Part shown: in pieces, positions 1-4,906 of the stretch | How the letters are laid out: each line of letters begins with the position of its first letter | How positions within the stretch are numbered: the first letter of the stretch is position 1 | Source: Asaia bogorensis | GTDB taxonomy: Bacteria; Pseudomonadota; Alphaproteobacteria; Acetobacterales; Acetobacteraceae | Assembly: GCA_945871455.1 (NCBI GenBank) | Contig: CAMBXJ010000231.1 | Span: 1 to 7,058 of the forward strand | Reading direction: 5' to 3' | DNA: 7,058 nucleotides | Program-made: the position numbers and the translations under genes | The notes under the pieces: generated by a model | Told to the model about the DNA's origin: nothing | Databases searched by the model: none | Seen by the model: only the letters and a program-made list of their open reading frames with translations

Positions 1-53
1 TGGGCTATCAGGCAGGTGATATCGCGGCGTTGCGGGCGGATGGCGCGCTTTAG
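1..53 (+). CDS. C-terminal end of a probable CaiB/BaiF family CoA-transferase (5' end outside window)
   Basis: Reading from base 3 gives GYQAGDIAALRADGAL followed by TAG at 51-53. CaiB/BaiF (class III, formyl-CoA-transferase-like) proteins very often end in this way: an L-G-Y/L segment, then D/A-E-I-A-A-L-R, then A-x-G-A/V and stop. These enzymes move CoA between carboxylic acids. Only 16 residues are visible, so no catalytic residue can be checked and the call rests on the tail pattern alone. Genes of this family are often found near Bug/TctC binding proteins, and one follows here in convergent orientation, which fits. The tail could belong to another protein. Confidence 0.6.
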   Translation, partial: GYQAGDIAALRADGAL

Positions 54-77
54 TCACGACTGGAGCAGTCGGCCACT

Positions 78-216
78 GGAGAAAATACTCCCCCTCCCCT
101 TGCGGGCTTGGGCCGCGACGCGGACCAAGGTTGGGGGGAGGGAGTTCTCGGCATATTCGTGCGCCATCACCCCTCCCCCCGCCCCTTCCCGCAAGGGGAG
201 GGGGAGATTTTTCTCC
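78..216. repeat. Long inverted repeat with nested hairpin between convergent genes
   Basis: CTCCCCCTCCCCTTGCGGG (88-106) and its exact reverse complement (188-206) form 19-bp perfect arms. The match extends outward to 78-106 against 188-216 with two mismatches in 29 bp. Inside the loop, GGGGGGAGGG (133-142) pairs with CCCTCCCCCC (171-180). The element fills most of the gap between the stop of the CaiB-like gene (53) and the stop of the Bug gene (281), so it could act as a two-way terminator or transcript-end stabiliser. Its CCCCTCCCC/GCAAGGGG core also resembles dispersed GC-rich palindromes found between genes in many proteobacteria. Which of these applies cannot be told from one copy. Confidence 0.75.
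170..190 (-). other. Predicted G-quadruplex motif on minus strand
   Basis: Read on the minus strand, the sequence is GGG-AA-GGGG-C-GGGGGG-A-GGGG: four G-tracts of at least three with loops of one or two bases, a canonical G-quadruplex pattern. It lies about 90 bases past the stop of the minus-strand Bug gene, so a read-through transcript of that gene would carry it. It overlaps one arm of the nested hairpin, so the two structures would compete. Folding and function are inference. Confidence 0.5.
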
Positions 217-280
217 AATGCCGAGATGTGCGACTACCGCGAGGCCGAAGTCAGGAGACCTCTCCCACACCCCAGACCGT

Positions 281-1255
281 CTACTGAAATTTCTTCGCCC
301 ATTCGATGTAATGCTGTGCCTGTTTGTGCCATTTCGCGAAATATTGCGTGTATTCATCCCCGGACATGACGCGCAGTTCCAGACCGACATCCTCCATCTT
401 TCGGATATGCTCGGGATTCTCCATCGCTTTCTTCAGCGCGGCGACCAGATACGCGACAACGGTGGGTGGCGTGCCCTTCGGCACCGCAACGCCACGGGTC
501 GAGCTCGACACCACCGTGGGATAGCCCTGTTCGGCCGTCGTCGGCGAGTCCGGCATCAGCTTGGAGCGTTGCGCGTCGGTCACCGCCAGCACGCGGACCT
601 CTCCCGCCATCGCCCGCTTGCGCACGCTGCCGACATTGTCGAACGCGACATCGACATGGCCGCCGAGGATGGCGGTAAACTGCTGTGCCGCACTGTCGAA
701 ATGCACGATGCGGAATTTGATGTTGGCGGATTCCTCCAGCATCATGATCGCCAAATGGTCGTCGCTGAGGATGCCGGTCGTGCAGGCCGAGATCGTGTTC
801 GGGCTTTTCCGCGCCGCGTCCACCAGATCGGGCAGGGTTTTGAACGGGCTGTCGGCCTTCACCCAGATCACCCCGGCATCGAACACCTGGTTGACCAGCA
901 GGATAAAGCTGTCCGGCGTGAAGATCGCCTTGCGCTCGGGGTCCAGGATGATGGTGTTGGTGCCGGGCATGTGGACCATTCCCAAGGTGTAGCCGTCGGG
1001 GCGGGCACGGGACAACTCCGTCAGCCCAAGCTGCGCGCCGGCGCCGGGCTTGTTCACGATGACGACGGACTGGCCGATGTCCTTCTCCAGGATCGAGGCC
1101 AGGATGCGGGCGCCGATATCGGTCGGCCCACCGGCGGCCGCGGAGACGATGATCTGAAGCGAGCGGCGCGGATAGTCCTGCGCCTGTGCGGAACCGGCGA
1201 ACGGTGTGGCCCCGGCGGCCAGGCTGCTGGCGATCAGGGTACGGCGGGAAAGCAT
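281..1255 (-). CDS. Bug/TctC family periplasmic tripartite tricarboxylate transporter substrate-binding protein
   Basis: The 324-residue product is the usual length for a Bug (TctC-like) protein, a periplasmic binder that captures small carboxylates or similar solutes for a TctA/TctB membrane pair. Residues 1-26 form an export signal with SRRTL, a twin-arginine-like but not ideal motif, then a hydrophobic stretch and a likely cut after A-Q-A. Family landmarks follow: AAGGPTDIGAR (40-50, ligand-loop region), VNKPGAGAQLG (67-77), ARPDGYTLG (84-92), GGHVDVAFDN (198-207) and PTTAEQGYP (238-246). The start at 1255 is set by an AGGAGG seven bases upstream and by the signal peptide; the open frame runs 90 codons further but that extension has no such features. 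No tctA or tctB is in the window, so this is an orphan binder, as is common for the family. The ligand cannot be told from sequence. Confidence 0.93.
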   Translation of the reverse strand: MLSRRTLIASSLAAGATPFAGSAQAQDYPRRSLQIIVSAAAGGPTDIGARILASILEKDIGQSVVIVNKPGAGAQLGLTELSRARPDGYTLGMVHMPGTNTIILDPERKAIFTPDSFILLVNQVFDAGVIWVKADSPFKTLPDLVDAARKSPNTISACTTGILSDDHLAIMMLEESANIKFRIVHFDSAAQQFTAILGGHVDVAFDNVGSVRKRAMAGEVRVLAVTDAQRSKLMPDSPTTAEQGYPTVVSSSTRGVAVPKGTPPTVVAYLVAALKKAMENPEHIRKMEDVGLELRVMSGDEYTQYFAKWHKQAQHYIEWAKKFQ

Positions 1256-1262
1256 CGGCGGT

Positions 1263-1268
1263 CCTCCT
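1263..1268 (-). promoter_or_regulatory. Ribosome binding site fixing the Bug gene start
   Basis: AGGAGG on the minus strand, seven bases before the ATG at 1255-1253. It supports this start over the longer open frame reaching 1525. Confidence 0.8.
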
Positions 1269-1387
1269 CGGTGTTTGTTGCTTGTCGGCCAGGCGGTGTC
1301 GTGCACCGCCCTGCCACGAACCATGAACACCCGCGTGGGCCGCTGGCAAGGGGATGGCCCGAGGTATCTGGGGAATAGTGATCCGGC

Positions 1388-1409
1388 GCGGACACGAGAC
1401 CGTGTCCGC
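1388..1409. promoter_or_regulatory. Perfect 9-bp inverted repeat, possible operator
   Basis: GCGGACACG (1388-1396) and CGTGTCCGC (1401-1409) are exact reverse complements around a 4-base centre, AGAC. The 22-bp palindrome is 133 bp upstream of the Bug start and 244 bp upstream of the dehydrogenase start. The size and symmetry fit a dimeric repressor or activator site, but no regulator gene is in the window. A transcribed hairpin is the alternative. Confidence 0.4.
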
Positions 1410-1470
1410 TGCCGCCGCCCGCGGTCGGCATCCGTCGTTGTCATCTTTACGGTTCGGCTGGCCGCCTCTG

Positions 1471-1570
1471 GAGCATGATCGTGCTCAGCGGAACGCAACA
1501 GTGCGTGAATCATGCGATCAAACAAAGAGCAAGAGCGGTTTACCGTTTCCAGTCAGGGTGAAACCGCTCT
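1471..1570. repeat. Palindromic intergenic repeat cluster resembling dispersed alphaproteobacterial elements
   Basis: Two palindromes sit together. GAGCATGATCGTGCTC (1471-1486) is symmetric at 14 of 16 positions, and its GCATGAT (1473-1479) is matched by ATCATGC at 1509-1515. AGAGCGGTTT (1532-1541) is the exact reverse complement of AAACCGCTCT (1561-1570), 19 bases apart. GAGCATGAT and AAACCGCTCTAG are phrases I recall from short palindromic repeats scattered between genes in Rhizobiales and related groups. This may be one such element, possibly degenerate. Only one copy is in the window, so repetition cannot be shown here. Confidence 0.5.
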
Positions 1571-1598
1571 AGCGTAACGGTCTCGTCTCCGTCCCGTC

Positions 1599-1625
1599 GG
1601 CCGCAACCCACACCGGCTTGCGGCC
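1599..1625 (+). other. Hairpin just upstream of the alcohol dehydrogenase ribosome site
   Basis: GGCCGCAA (1599-1606) pairs with TTGCGGCC (1618-1625) around an 11-base loop. It ends 14 bases before the AGGAGG at 1640, so if transcribed it would form in the leader just ahead of the ribosome site. A leader control element or an operator are both possible; it may also be chance in GC-rich DNA. Confidence 0.3.
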
Positions 1626-1639
1626 AAGGCGGACCGCTC

Positions 1640-1645
1640 AGGAGG
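1640..1645 (+). promoter_or_regulatory. Ribosome binding site fixing the alcohol dehydrogenase start
   Basis: AGGAGG lies seven bases before the ATG at 1653. An in-frame TTG at 1647 is only one base from this site and is too close to be the start. Confidence 0.85.
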
Positions 1646-1652
1646 ATTGTCC

Positions 1653-2759
1653 ATGCGTGCCGCGATTTTCCGTCATGGCGAGATCGTCGTCGATTCGCTC
1701 GCCGCGCTGAAGCCCGCGAAGGGGCAGGTGCTGGTCAAAACGCTGGCGTGCGGCATCTGCGGCACCGACCTGCATGCGCGCCTGCATTCCGCGAAATTCG
1801 CCGAACTCAGCAGCCGCATCCCCGGGCGAGAGCCGGTCGATCTGACGCGCGATATCGTGTTCGGCCATGAGTTCTGCTGCGAGATTCTCGACTACGGCCC
1901 GGACACCGAGCGCAGGCTGAAACCGGGCACGCATGTCTGTTCGGTGCCGCGCCTGCTGTTCGGCGAAACGGTCGGCGGCATCGGGTATTCGAATACCAAC
2001 ATGGGCGGTTACGCCGAACAGATGCTGCTGTCGGAACCGCTTCTGATCCCCGTGCCAAACGGGATCCAGCCGGCCCACGCGGCGCTGACCGAACCGCTGG
2101 CCGTCGGCGTGCATGCCGTCGAAAAGGCGCGGATCAATGGCGATGAGGTCCCGATGGTGATCGGCTGCGGCCCGGTTGGGCTGTCCGTCATTGCCGCGCT
2201 GAAGCGCAAGAAGGCTGATCACCCGCATCTCGGCCCCATTATCGCCGCCGATTTTTCGCCCAAGCGCCGGGAACTGGCGATCCGGATGGGCGCCGACATC
2301 GTCGTCGATCCCGCCGGGGCGTCGCCCTTCGAGACCTGGCGCTCTCATGCCAGCCTGCCCCAGACTCCGGTCCCCGGCGAAAGCATCGTCGCGCGTCTGA
2401 TCGAGGCCAAACCGCCCTTCAAGCAGGCGCTGTTCTTTGAATGCGTGGGTGTGCCGGGGATGATCCAGATGGTCTTCGATGGCGCGCCGCGCGATGCGCG
2501 GGTTGTCGTGGTCGGCGTTTGCATGGAGACCGACCGGCAGGAGCCGATGCTGGGCATCTTCAAGGAACTGAACCTGCAATACGTGTTGGCCTACACGCCC
2601 GCCGAGTTCGCCCAGGCGTTGCGCATCATCGCCGAGGGACAGGTGGATGCCGACGCGCTCGTTACCGACACGGTCGGTCTGGACGGCGTGAAGGGGGCCT
2701 TCGAGGCGCTCGCCAACCCCGAGCAGCAGACGAAGATCATCGTCGAGCCGTGGCGTTGA
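1653..2759 (+). CDS. Zinc-dependent MDR family alcohol dehydrogenase lacking the structural zinc site
   Basis: The 368-residue product is a medium-chain dehydrogenase/reductase, expected to oxidise an alcohol or polyol with NAD(P)+ in the cytoplasm. The N-terminal GroES-like domain has CGICGTDLH (33-41), giving catalytic-zinc ligand Cys36 and relay residue His41, and GHE (71-73), giving His72 and Glu73. Glu147 in TEPLAVGVHA fills the third-ligand position, as in sorbitol-type dehydrogenases, where liver alcohol dehydrogenase has Cys. The Rossmann fold shows GCGPVG (171-176) with Asp200 at the end of the second strand, favouring NAD over NADP. The four-cysteine structural zinc lobe is absent: only Cys96 occurs between residues 90 and 125. 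The ATG at 1653 is chosen from the ribosome-site spacing. The substrate is unknown. A 13-bp tandem duplication covers the stop codon. Confidence 0.92.
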   Translation: MRAAIFRHGEIVVDSLAALKPAKGQVLVKTLACGICGTDLHARLHSAKFAELSSRIPGREPVDLTRDIVFGHEFCCEILDYGPDTERRLKPGTHVCSVPRLLFGETVGGIGYSNTNMGGYAEQMLLSEPLLIPVPNGIQPAHAALTEPLAVGVHAVEKARINGDEVPMVIGCGPVGLSVIAALKRKKADHPHLGPIIAADFSPKRRELAIRMGADIVVDPAGASPFETWRSHASLPQTPVPGESIVARLIEAKPPFKQALFFECVGVPGMIQMVFDGAPRDARVVVVGVCMETDRQEPMLGIFKELNLQYVLAYTPAEFAQALRIIAEGQVDADALVTDTVGLDGVKGAFEALANPEQQTKIIVEPWR

Positions 2760-2770
2760 GCCGTGGCGTT
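2745..2770 (+). repeat. 13-bp tandem duplication spanning the dehydrogenase stop codon
   Basis: GAGCCGTGGCGTT occurs twice in a row, at 2745-2757 and 2758-2770, and the next three bases (GAG) begin a third copy. The first copy encodes the final E-P-W-R, and TGA forms at 2757-2759 across the junction between copies. The second copy is noncoding. It looks like a recent slippage duplication. Confidence 0.85.
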
Positions 2771-2900
2771 GAGCGGCCGCGATACGCGGAGCGGTTCCGG
2801 ACGCGGCGGGCCTGGGCCACGACCGTTTCCGGGAGCAGCATGCGATTCCAATCGGGCGAAACAGTGAACGATGCGCCGCCTTCATCGGCATCGCCTGGCG

Positions 2901-2948
2901 TGATCCGGCAACCCGCGCTTCAACAGCAGGGGGCGGGTTGCCGGATCA
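2901..2948 (+). terminator. Strong 16-bp perfect hairpin between dehydrogenase and racemase-like genes
   Basis: TGATCCGGCAACCCGC (2901-2916) and its exact reverse complement (2933-2948) flank a 16-base loop. No T-run follows, so this is not a textbook intrinsic terminator, although GC-rich bacteria often use such hairpins with Rho or as 3'-end stabilisers. It lies 142 bases past the dehydrogenase stop and 88 bases before the next start, making independent transcription of the two genes plausible. A dispersed palindrome or a protein-binding site are alternatives. Confidence 0.5.
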
Positions 2949-3035
2949 TGTGTGGCAGTGACGATCAGGGGACGTCCATGGGTCAATGTTTCGGCCGGTA
3001 GGCATGACATTGATGATCGTCGGGGAGGGCACAGG

Positions 3036-3761
3036 ATGACGGGATGGAGAGCACGGATCGGGTTTCTGGTGCCGCCAGGCAATCCCACCGTGGAGCCGGA
3101 GATAATCGCACTCGCGCCACCAGGCGTCTCGGTCCACTTCACGCGGATGTCGGCCAGCGGACAGGCCGGCACCCATTCCGGCCAGGACGAACGCAACCGC
3201 AGCCAGATCGCCAGTTTGGACGAAGCCACCCGACTGATGGCCATGGTCGGTCCCCAGGTCATCGTCATGGCGCATACCGCGACCAGCTATTCGCTTGGTC
3301 AGGCGGCGGAGGCAGCCCTGCTGACGCGCCTCGAAGCTGCCTCCGGGACACGGGTCGTGACCGCGTTTGCCAGCGTGGTGGCGGCGCTTCGATCCCTTGG
3401 CGTGCGGCGTGTCGCCTATGCCACGCCTTACGACCAGACCTTGACCGAGCAGGGACGTGCTCACCTTGAAGCGCATAACTTTGACGTCGTCTCGGTCGCT
3501 CGACTGCAGGGCGTGCGGAACATCTACGAAGAGACCCTGGCGCGCGCTTATGCGATCGGCAAGCAGGCCGACCGGCCGGACGCGGAGGCGATCTTTCTGA
3601 GTGGCACCGGGATGCCAACGCTGGAGATTATCCAGGCCCTGGAGGACGATCTCGGCAAACCCGTGATTTCTTCCAACCTGGCAATGATGTGGCATGCGTC
3701 GAGCATCGCCAAAGTGAGCGCCAGGCGGTCAGGATACGGGCGCTTGTTGGACCTGGCGTAG
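3036..3761 (+). CDS. Asp/Glu racemase superfamily protein (arylmalonate decarboxylase/maleate isomerase-like) lacking cysteines
   Basis: The 241-residue product has the length and layout of arylmalonate decarboxylase (about 240) and maleate cis-trans isomerase. Landmarks are GFLVPPGNPTVEPE (9-22, substrate-carboxylate loop), HTATSYSLG (80-88), LGVRRVAYATPY (121-132), IFLSGTGMPTLE (187-197), GKPVISSNLAMMWH (207-220) and RSGYGRLLD (231-239), which closely match arylmalonate decarboxylase as I recall it. Relatives act through one or two cysteines at the ends of HTATS-like and LSxxG motifs. Here these positions hold His80 and Gly190, and the protein has no cysteine at all, so isomerase, racemase or decarboxylase chemistry by the usual route is doubtful. 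The start at 3036 has GGGGAGGG (3022-3029) upstream; a GTG 28 codons earlier lacks support. It lies 217 bp before an aldolase gene on the same strand. The reaction is unknown. Confidence 0.83.
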   Translation: MTGWRARIGFLVPPGNPTVEPEIIALAPPGVSVHFTRMSASGQAGTHSGQDERNRSQIASLDEATRLMAMVGPQVIVMAHTATSYSLGQAAEAALLTRLEAASGTRVVTAFASVVAALRSLGVRRVAYATPYDQTLTEQGRAHLEAHNFDVVSVARLQGVRNIYEETLARAYAIGKQADRPDAEAIFLSGTGMPTLEIIQALEDDLGKPVISSNLAMMWHASSIAKVSARRSGYGRLLDLA

Positions 3762-3978
3762 CGCGCCGCGCCGTTCTTGCGCCAAATGTGCGCTGATCGA
3801 CGGCCCGTGGGGACAGCCGTCTCCCACGCGGGCATTGCGCGGGATCCGAAGTTGGTGCGTTGGCGTGCCATGCTGTGCGAAGCGGCATGCGGCATCGACG
3901 CCAATCCCGATCATGCCACCTTGCCGAGCGGTGGGTTGGCGGTCAAAGTTGGGGTGAACGCCATAAGGAAACACGTCC

Positions 3979-4839
3979 ATGCGCCCGAATCGCCTACGGG
4001 AGAAACTCGATGCCGGCCTGCCCACCCTGGGCACGCATATTCTATCGAGCTGGCCGACCCTCGTTGAACTGATCGGCGCCGCTGGCGGCCACTACGATTA
4101 TGTGGAGTTCACCGCCGAATACGCCCCGTTCTCTCTCTATGACCTGGACAACCTGGGTCGAGCGATGGAGGTCGCCGGGATTGGCGGGATGATCAAGGTG
4201 GAGCAGGGCGAGTACACCCATCAGGCGATGCGCGCGATTGGTTCCGGATTCCAGTCGGTGCTGTTCGCCGACGTGCGGACGGTGGAGGACGCCAAGGCCT
4301 GTGTCGCCGCGGTGCGCGCTGAAACCCCTGGCAATCGTCGTGGGTTTGGCCTGACCGGCGTTGGCATGCGGCGCGACGTCGGCACGACCTTGGAAGGCGG
4401 TTCGCCGGCCTACGTCAAGGCGCTCGATGAAGCCGTTGTCGTGCTCATGGTCGAAAAGCGGGAGTGCGTGGAAGACCTTGACGCCATCCTCGCGGTTCCT
4501 GGCATCGACATGGTGCAGTTCGGCGGGTCGGACTACTCGATGTCGATCGGCCAGACCGGCAGCCGCGGCCACCCGGATGTCCGGGCAGCGGAACTGAAGA
4601 CCATCGAGACCGCGCTGAAGCTGGGCATTCACCCGAGGATCGAAATCGGCGATGCCGACCAGGCGGCGCCGTATATCGAGATGGGCGTGAAGCATTTCTG
4701 TATCGGTTGGGATGTTCGCATTCTCGCCGATTTCTGGCGGACGCGCGGCGCGACGATGCAGGGGTTGCTGGCGGCGGCGCCGGCGAAGCCGACCGGGGCG
4801 CCGAAGGAGATCAAGGCGGCGGTCGACAACTACCGCTGA
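3979..4839 (+). CDS. HpcH/HpaI aldolase/citrate lyase family protein with altered catalytic residues
   Basis: The 286-residue product belongs to the HpcH/HpaI class II pyruvate-aldolase group, TIM-barrel enzymes that cleave 4-hydroxy-2-oxoacids using a divalent metal. Recognisable segments are YDYVEFTAEYAP (39-50), MIKVEQGE (71-78), VVVLMVEKREC (153-163), FGGSDYSMSIGQTG (181-194), then GHPDVRAAE (197-205). By comparison with HpaI as I recall it, metal ligands Glu159 and Asp185 are kept, but the catalytic His (HpaI H45, in GEHAP) is Tyr48 and the substrate-binding Arg (R70) is Lys73. The protein is about 20-30 residues longer than HpaI, partly an Ala/Pro/Lys-rich tail. AAGGAA (3965-3970) eight bases upstream supports the ATG at 3979. 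It could be an aldolase with changed chemistry, a lyase or a hydrolase-like relative; the substrate is unknown. Confidence 0.87.
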   Translation: MRPNRLREKLDAGLPTLGTHILSSWPTLVELIGAAGGHYDYVEFTAEYAPFSLYDLDNLGRAMEVAGIGGMIKVEQGEYTHQAMRAIGSGFQSVLFADVRTVEDAKACVAAVRAETPGNRRGFGLTGVGMRRDVGTTLEGGSPAYVKALDEAVVVLMVEKRECVEDLDAILAVPGIDMVQFGGSDYSMSIGQTGSRGHPDVRAAELKTIETALKLGIHPRIEIGDADQAAPYIEMGVKHFCIGWDVRILADFWRTRGATMQGLLAAAPAKPTGAPKEIKAAVDNYR

Positions 4840-4848
4840 CGGCGAAAT

Positions 4849-4906
4849 GCTGATGTTCCGATTGACACGACGGGTGCCGTCCCAGTGTCGCAATCGGAAC
4901 GTCAGC
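4849..4906. terminator. Long hairpin between convergent genes, probable bidirectional terminator
   Basis: GCTGATGTTCCGATTG (4849-4864) pairs with 4891-4906 at 15 of 16 positions, the exception being a G-U type pair in RNA read on the plus strand. The stem continues inward with ACAC (4865-4868) against GTGT (4885-4888) and GACGG (4869-4873) against CCGTC (4877-4881), leaving a three-base tip. The element starts nine bases after the aldolase stop and overlaps the TGA (4904-4902) of the opposing phosphoribosyltransferase gene. Its symmetry suits ending transcription from both sides. No T-runs flank it. Confidence 0.65.

Larger units (their letters stand above)
1256..1652. other. Divergent intergenic region between Bug gene and alcohol dehydrogenase gene
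   Basis: These 397 bases separate two divergently transcribed starts and must contain at least part of both control regions. I see no credible coding region: short open frames on both strands lack ribosome sites and recognisable content. Four inverted repeats are present and are listed separately (1388-1409, 1471-1486, 1532-1570, 1599-1625). I could not identify convincing -35/-10 promoter boxes by eye. Confidence 0.7.

Noticed and set aside
131..1378. 415-codon plus-strand open frame opposite the Bug gene
   Set aside because: The composition is antisense-like, it runs through the inverted repeat, and it lacks recognisable domains.
1256..1525. 90-codon N-terminal extension of the Bug protein reading frame
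   Set aside because: It has no ribosome site and precedes a clear AGGAGG plus a normal signal peptide starting at 1255.
1638..2891. 417-codon minus-strand open frame opposite the alcohol dehydrogenase
   Set aside because: It is Arg/His/Asp-rich with no family motif, as expected of antisense frames in GC-rich DNA, and lies over a gene with clear catalytic motifs.
2952..3035. 28-codon extension of the racemase-like protein starting at a GTG
   Set aside because: The extension is not family-like and begins just behind a strong hairpin; the ATG at 3036 with GGGGAGGG upstream gives the normal family N-terminus.
3799..3821. 6-bp inverted repeat (GACGGC/GCCGTC) after the racemase-like gene
   Set aside because: It is short, has an 11-base loop and no T-run, and is likely chance in GC-rich sequence.
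3777..4067. Possible small gene in the 217-bp gap before the aldolase gene
   Set aside because: It has no ribosome site or recognisable content, and overlaps the start of a well-supported gene in another frame.
4042..4893. 283-codon minus-strand open frame opposite the aldolase gene
   Set aside because: It is a His/Arg-rich shadow frame without motifs; the plus strand encodes a recognisable aldolase.
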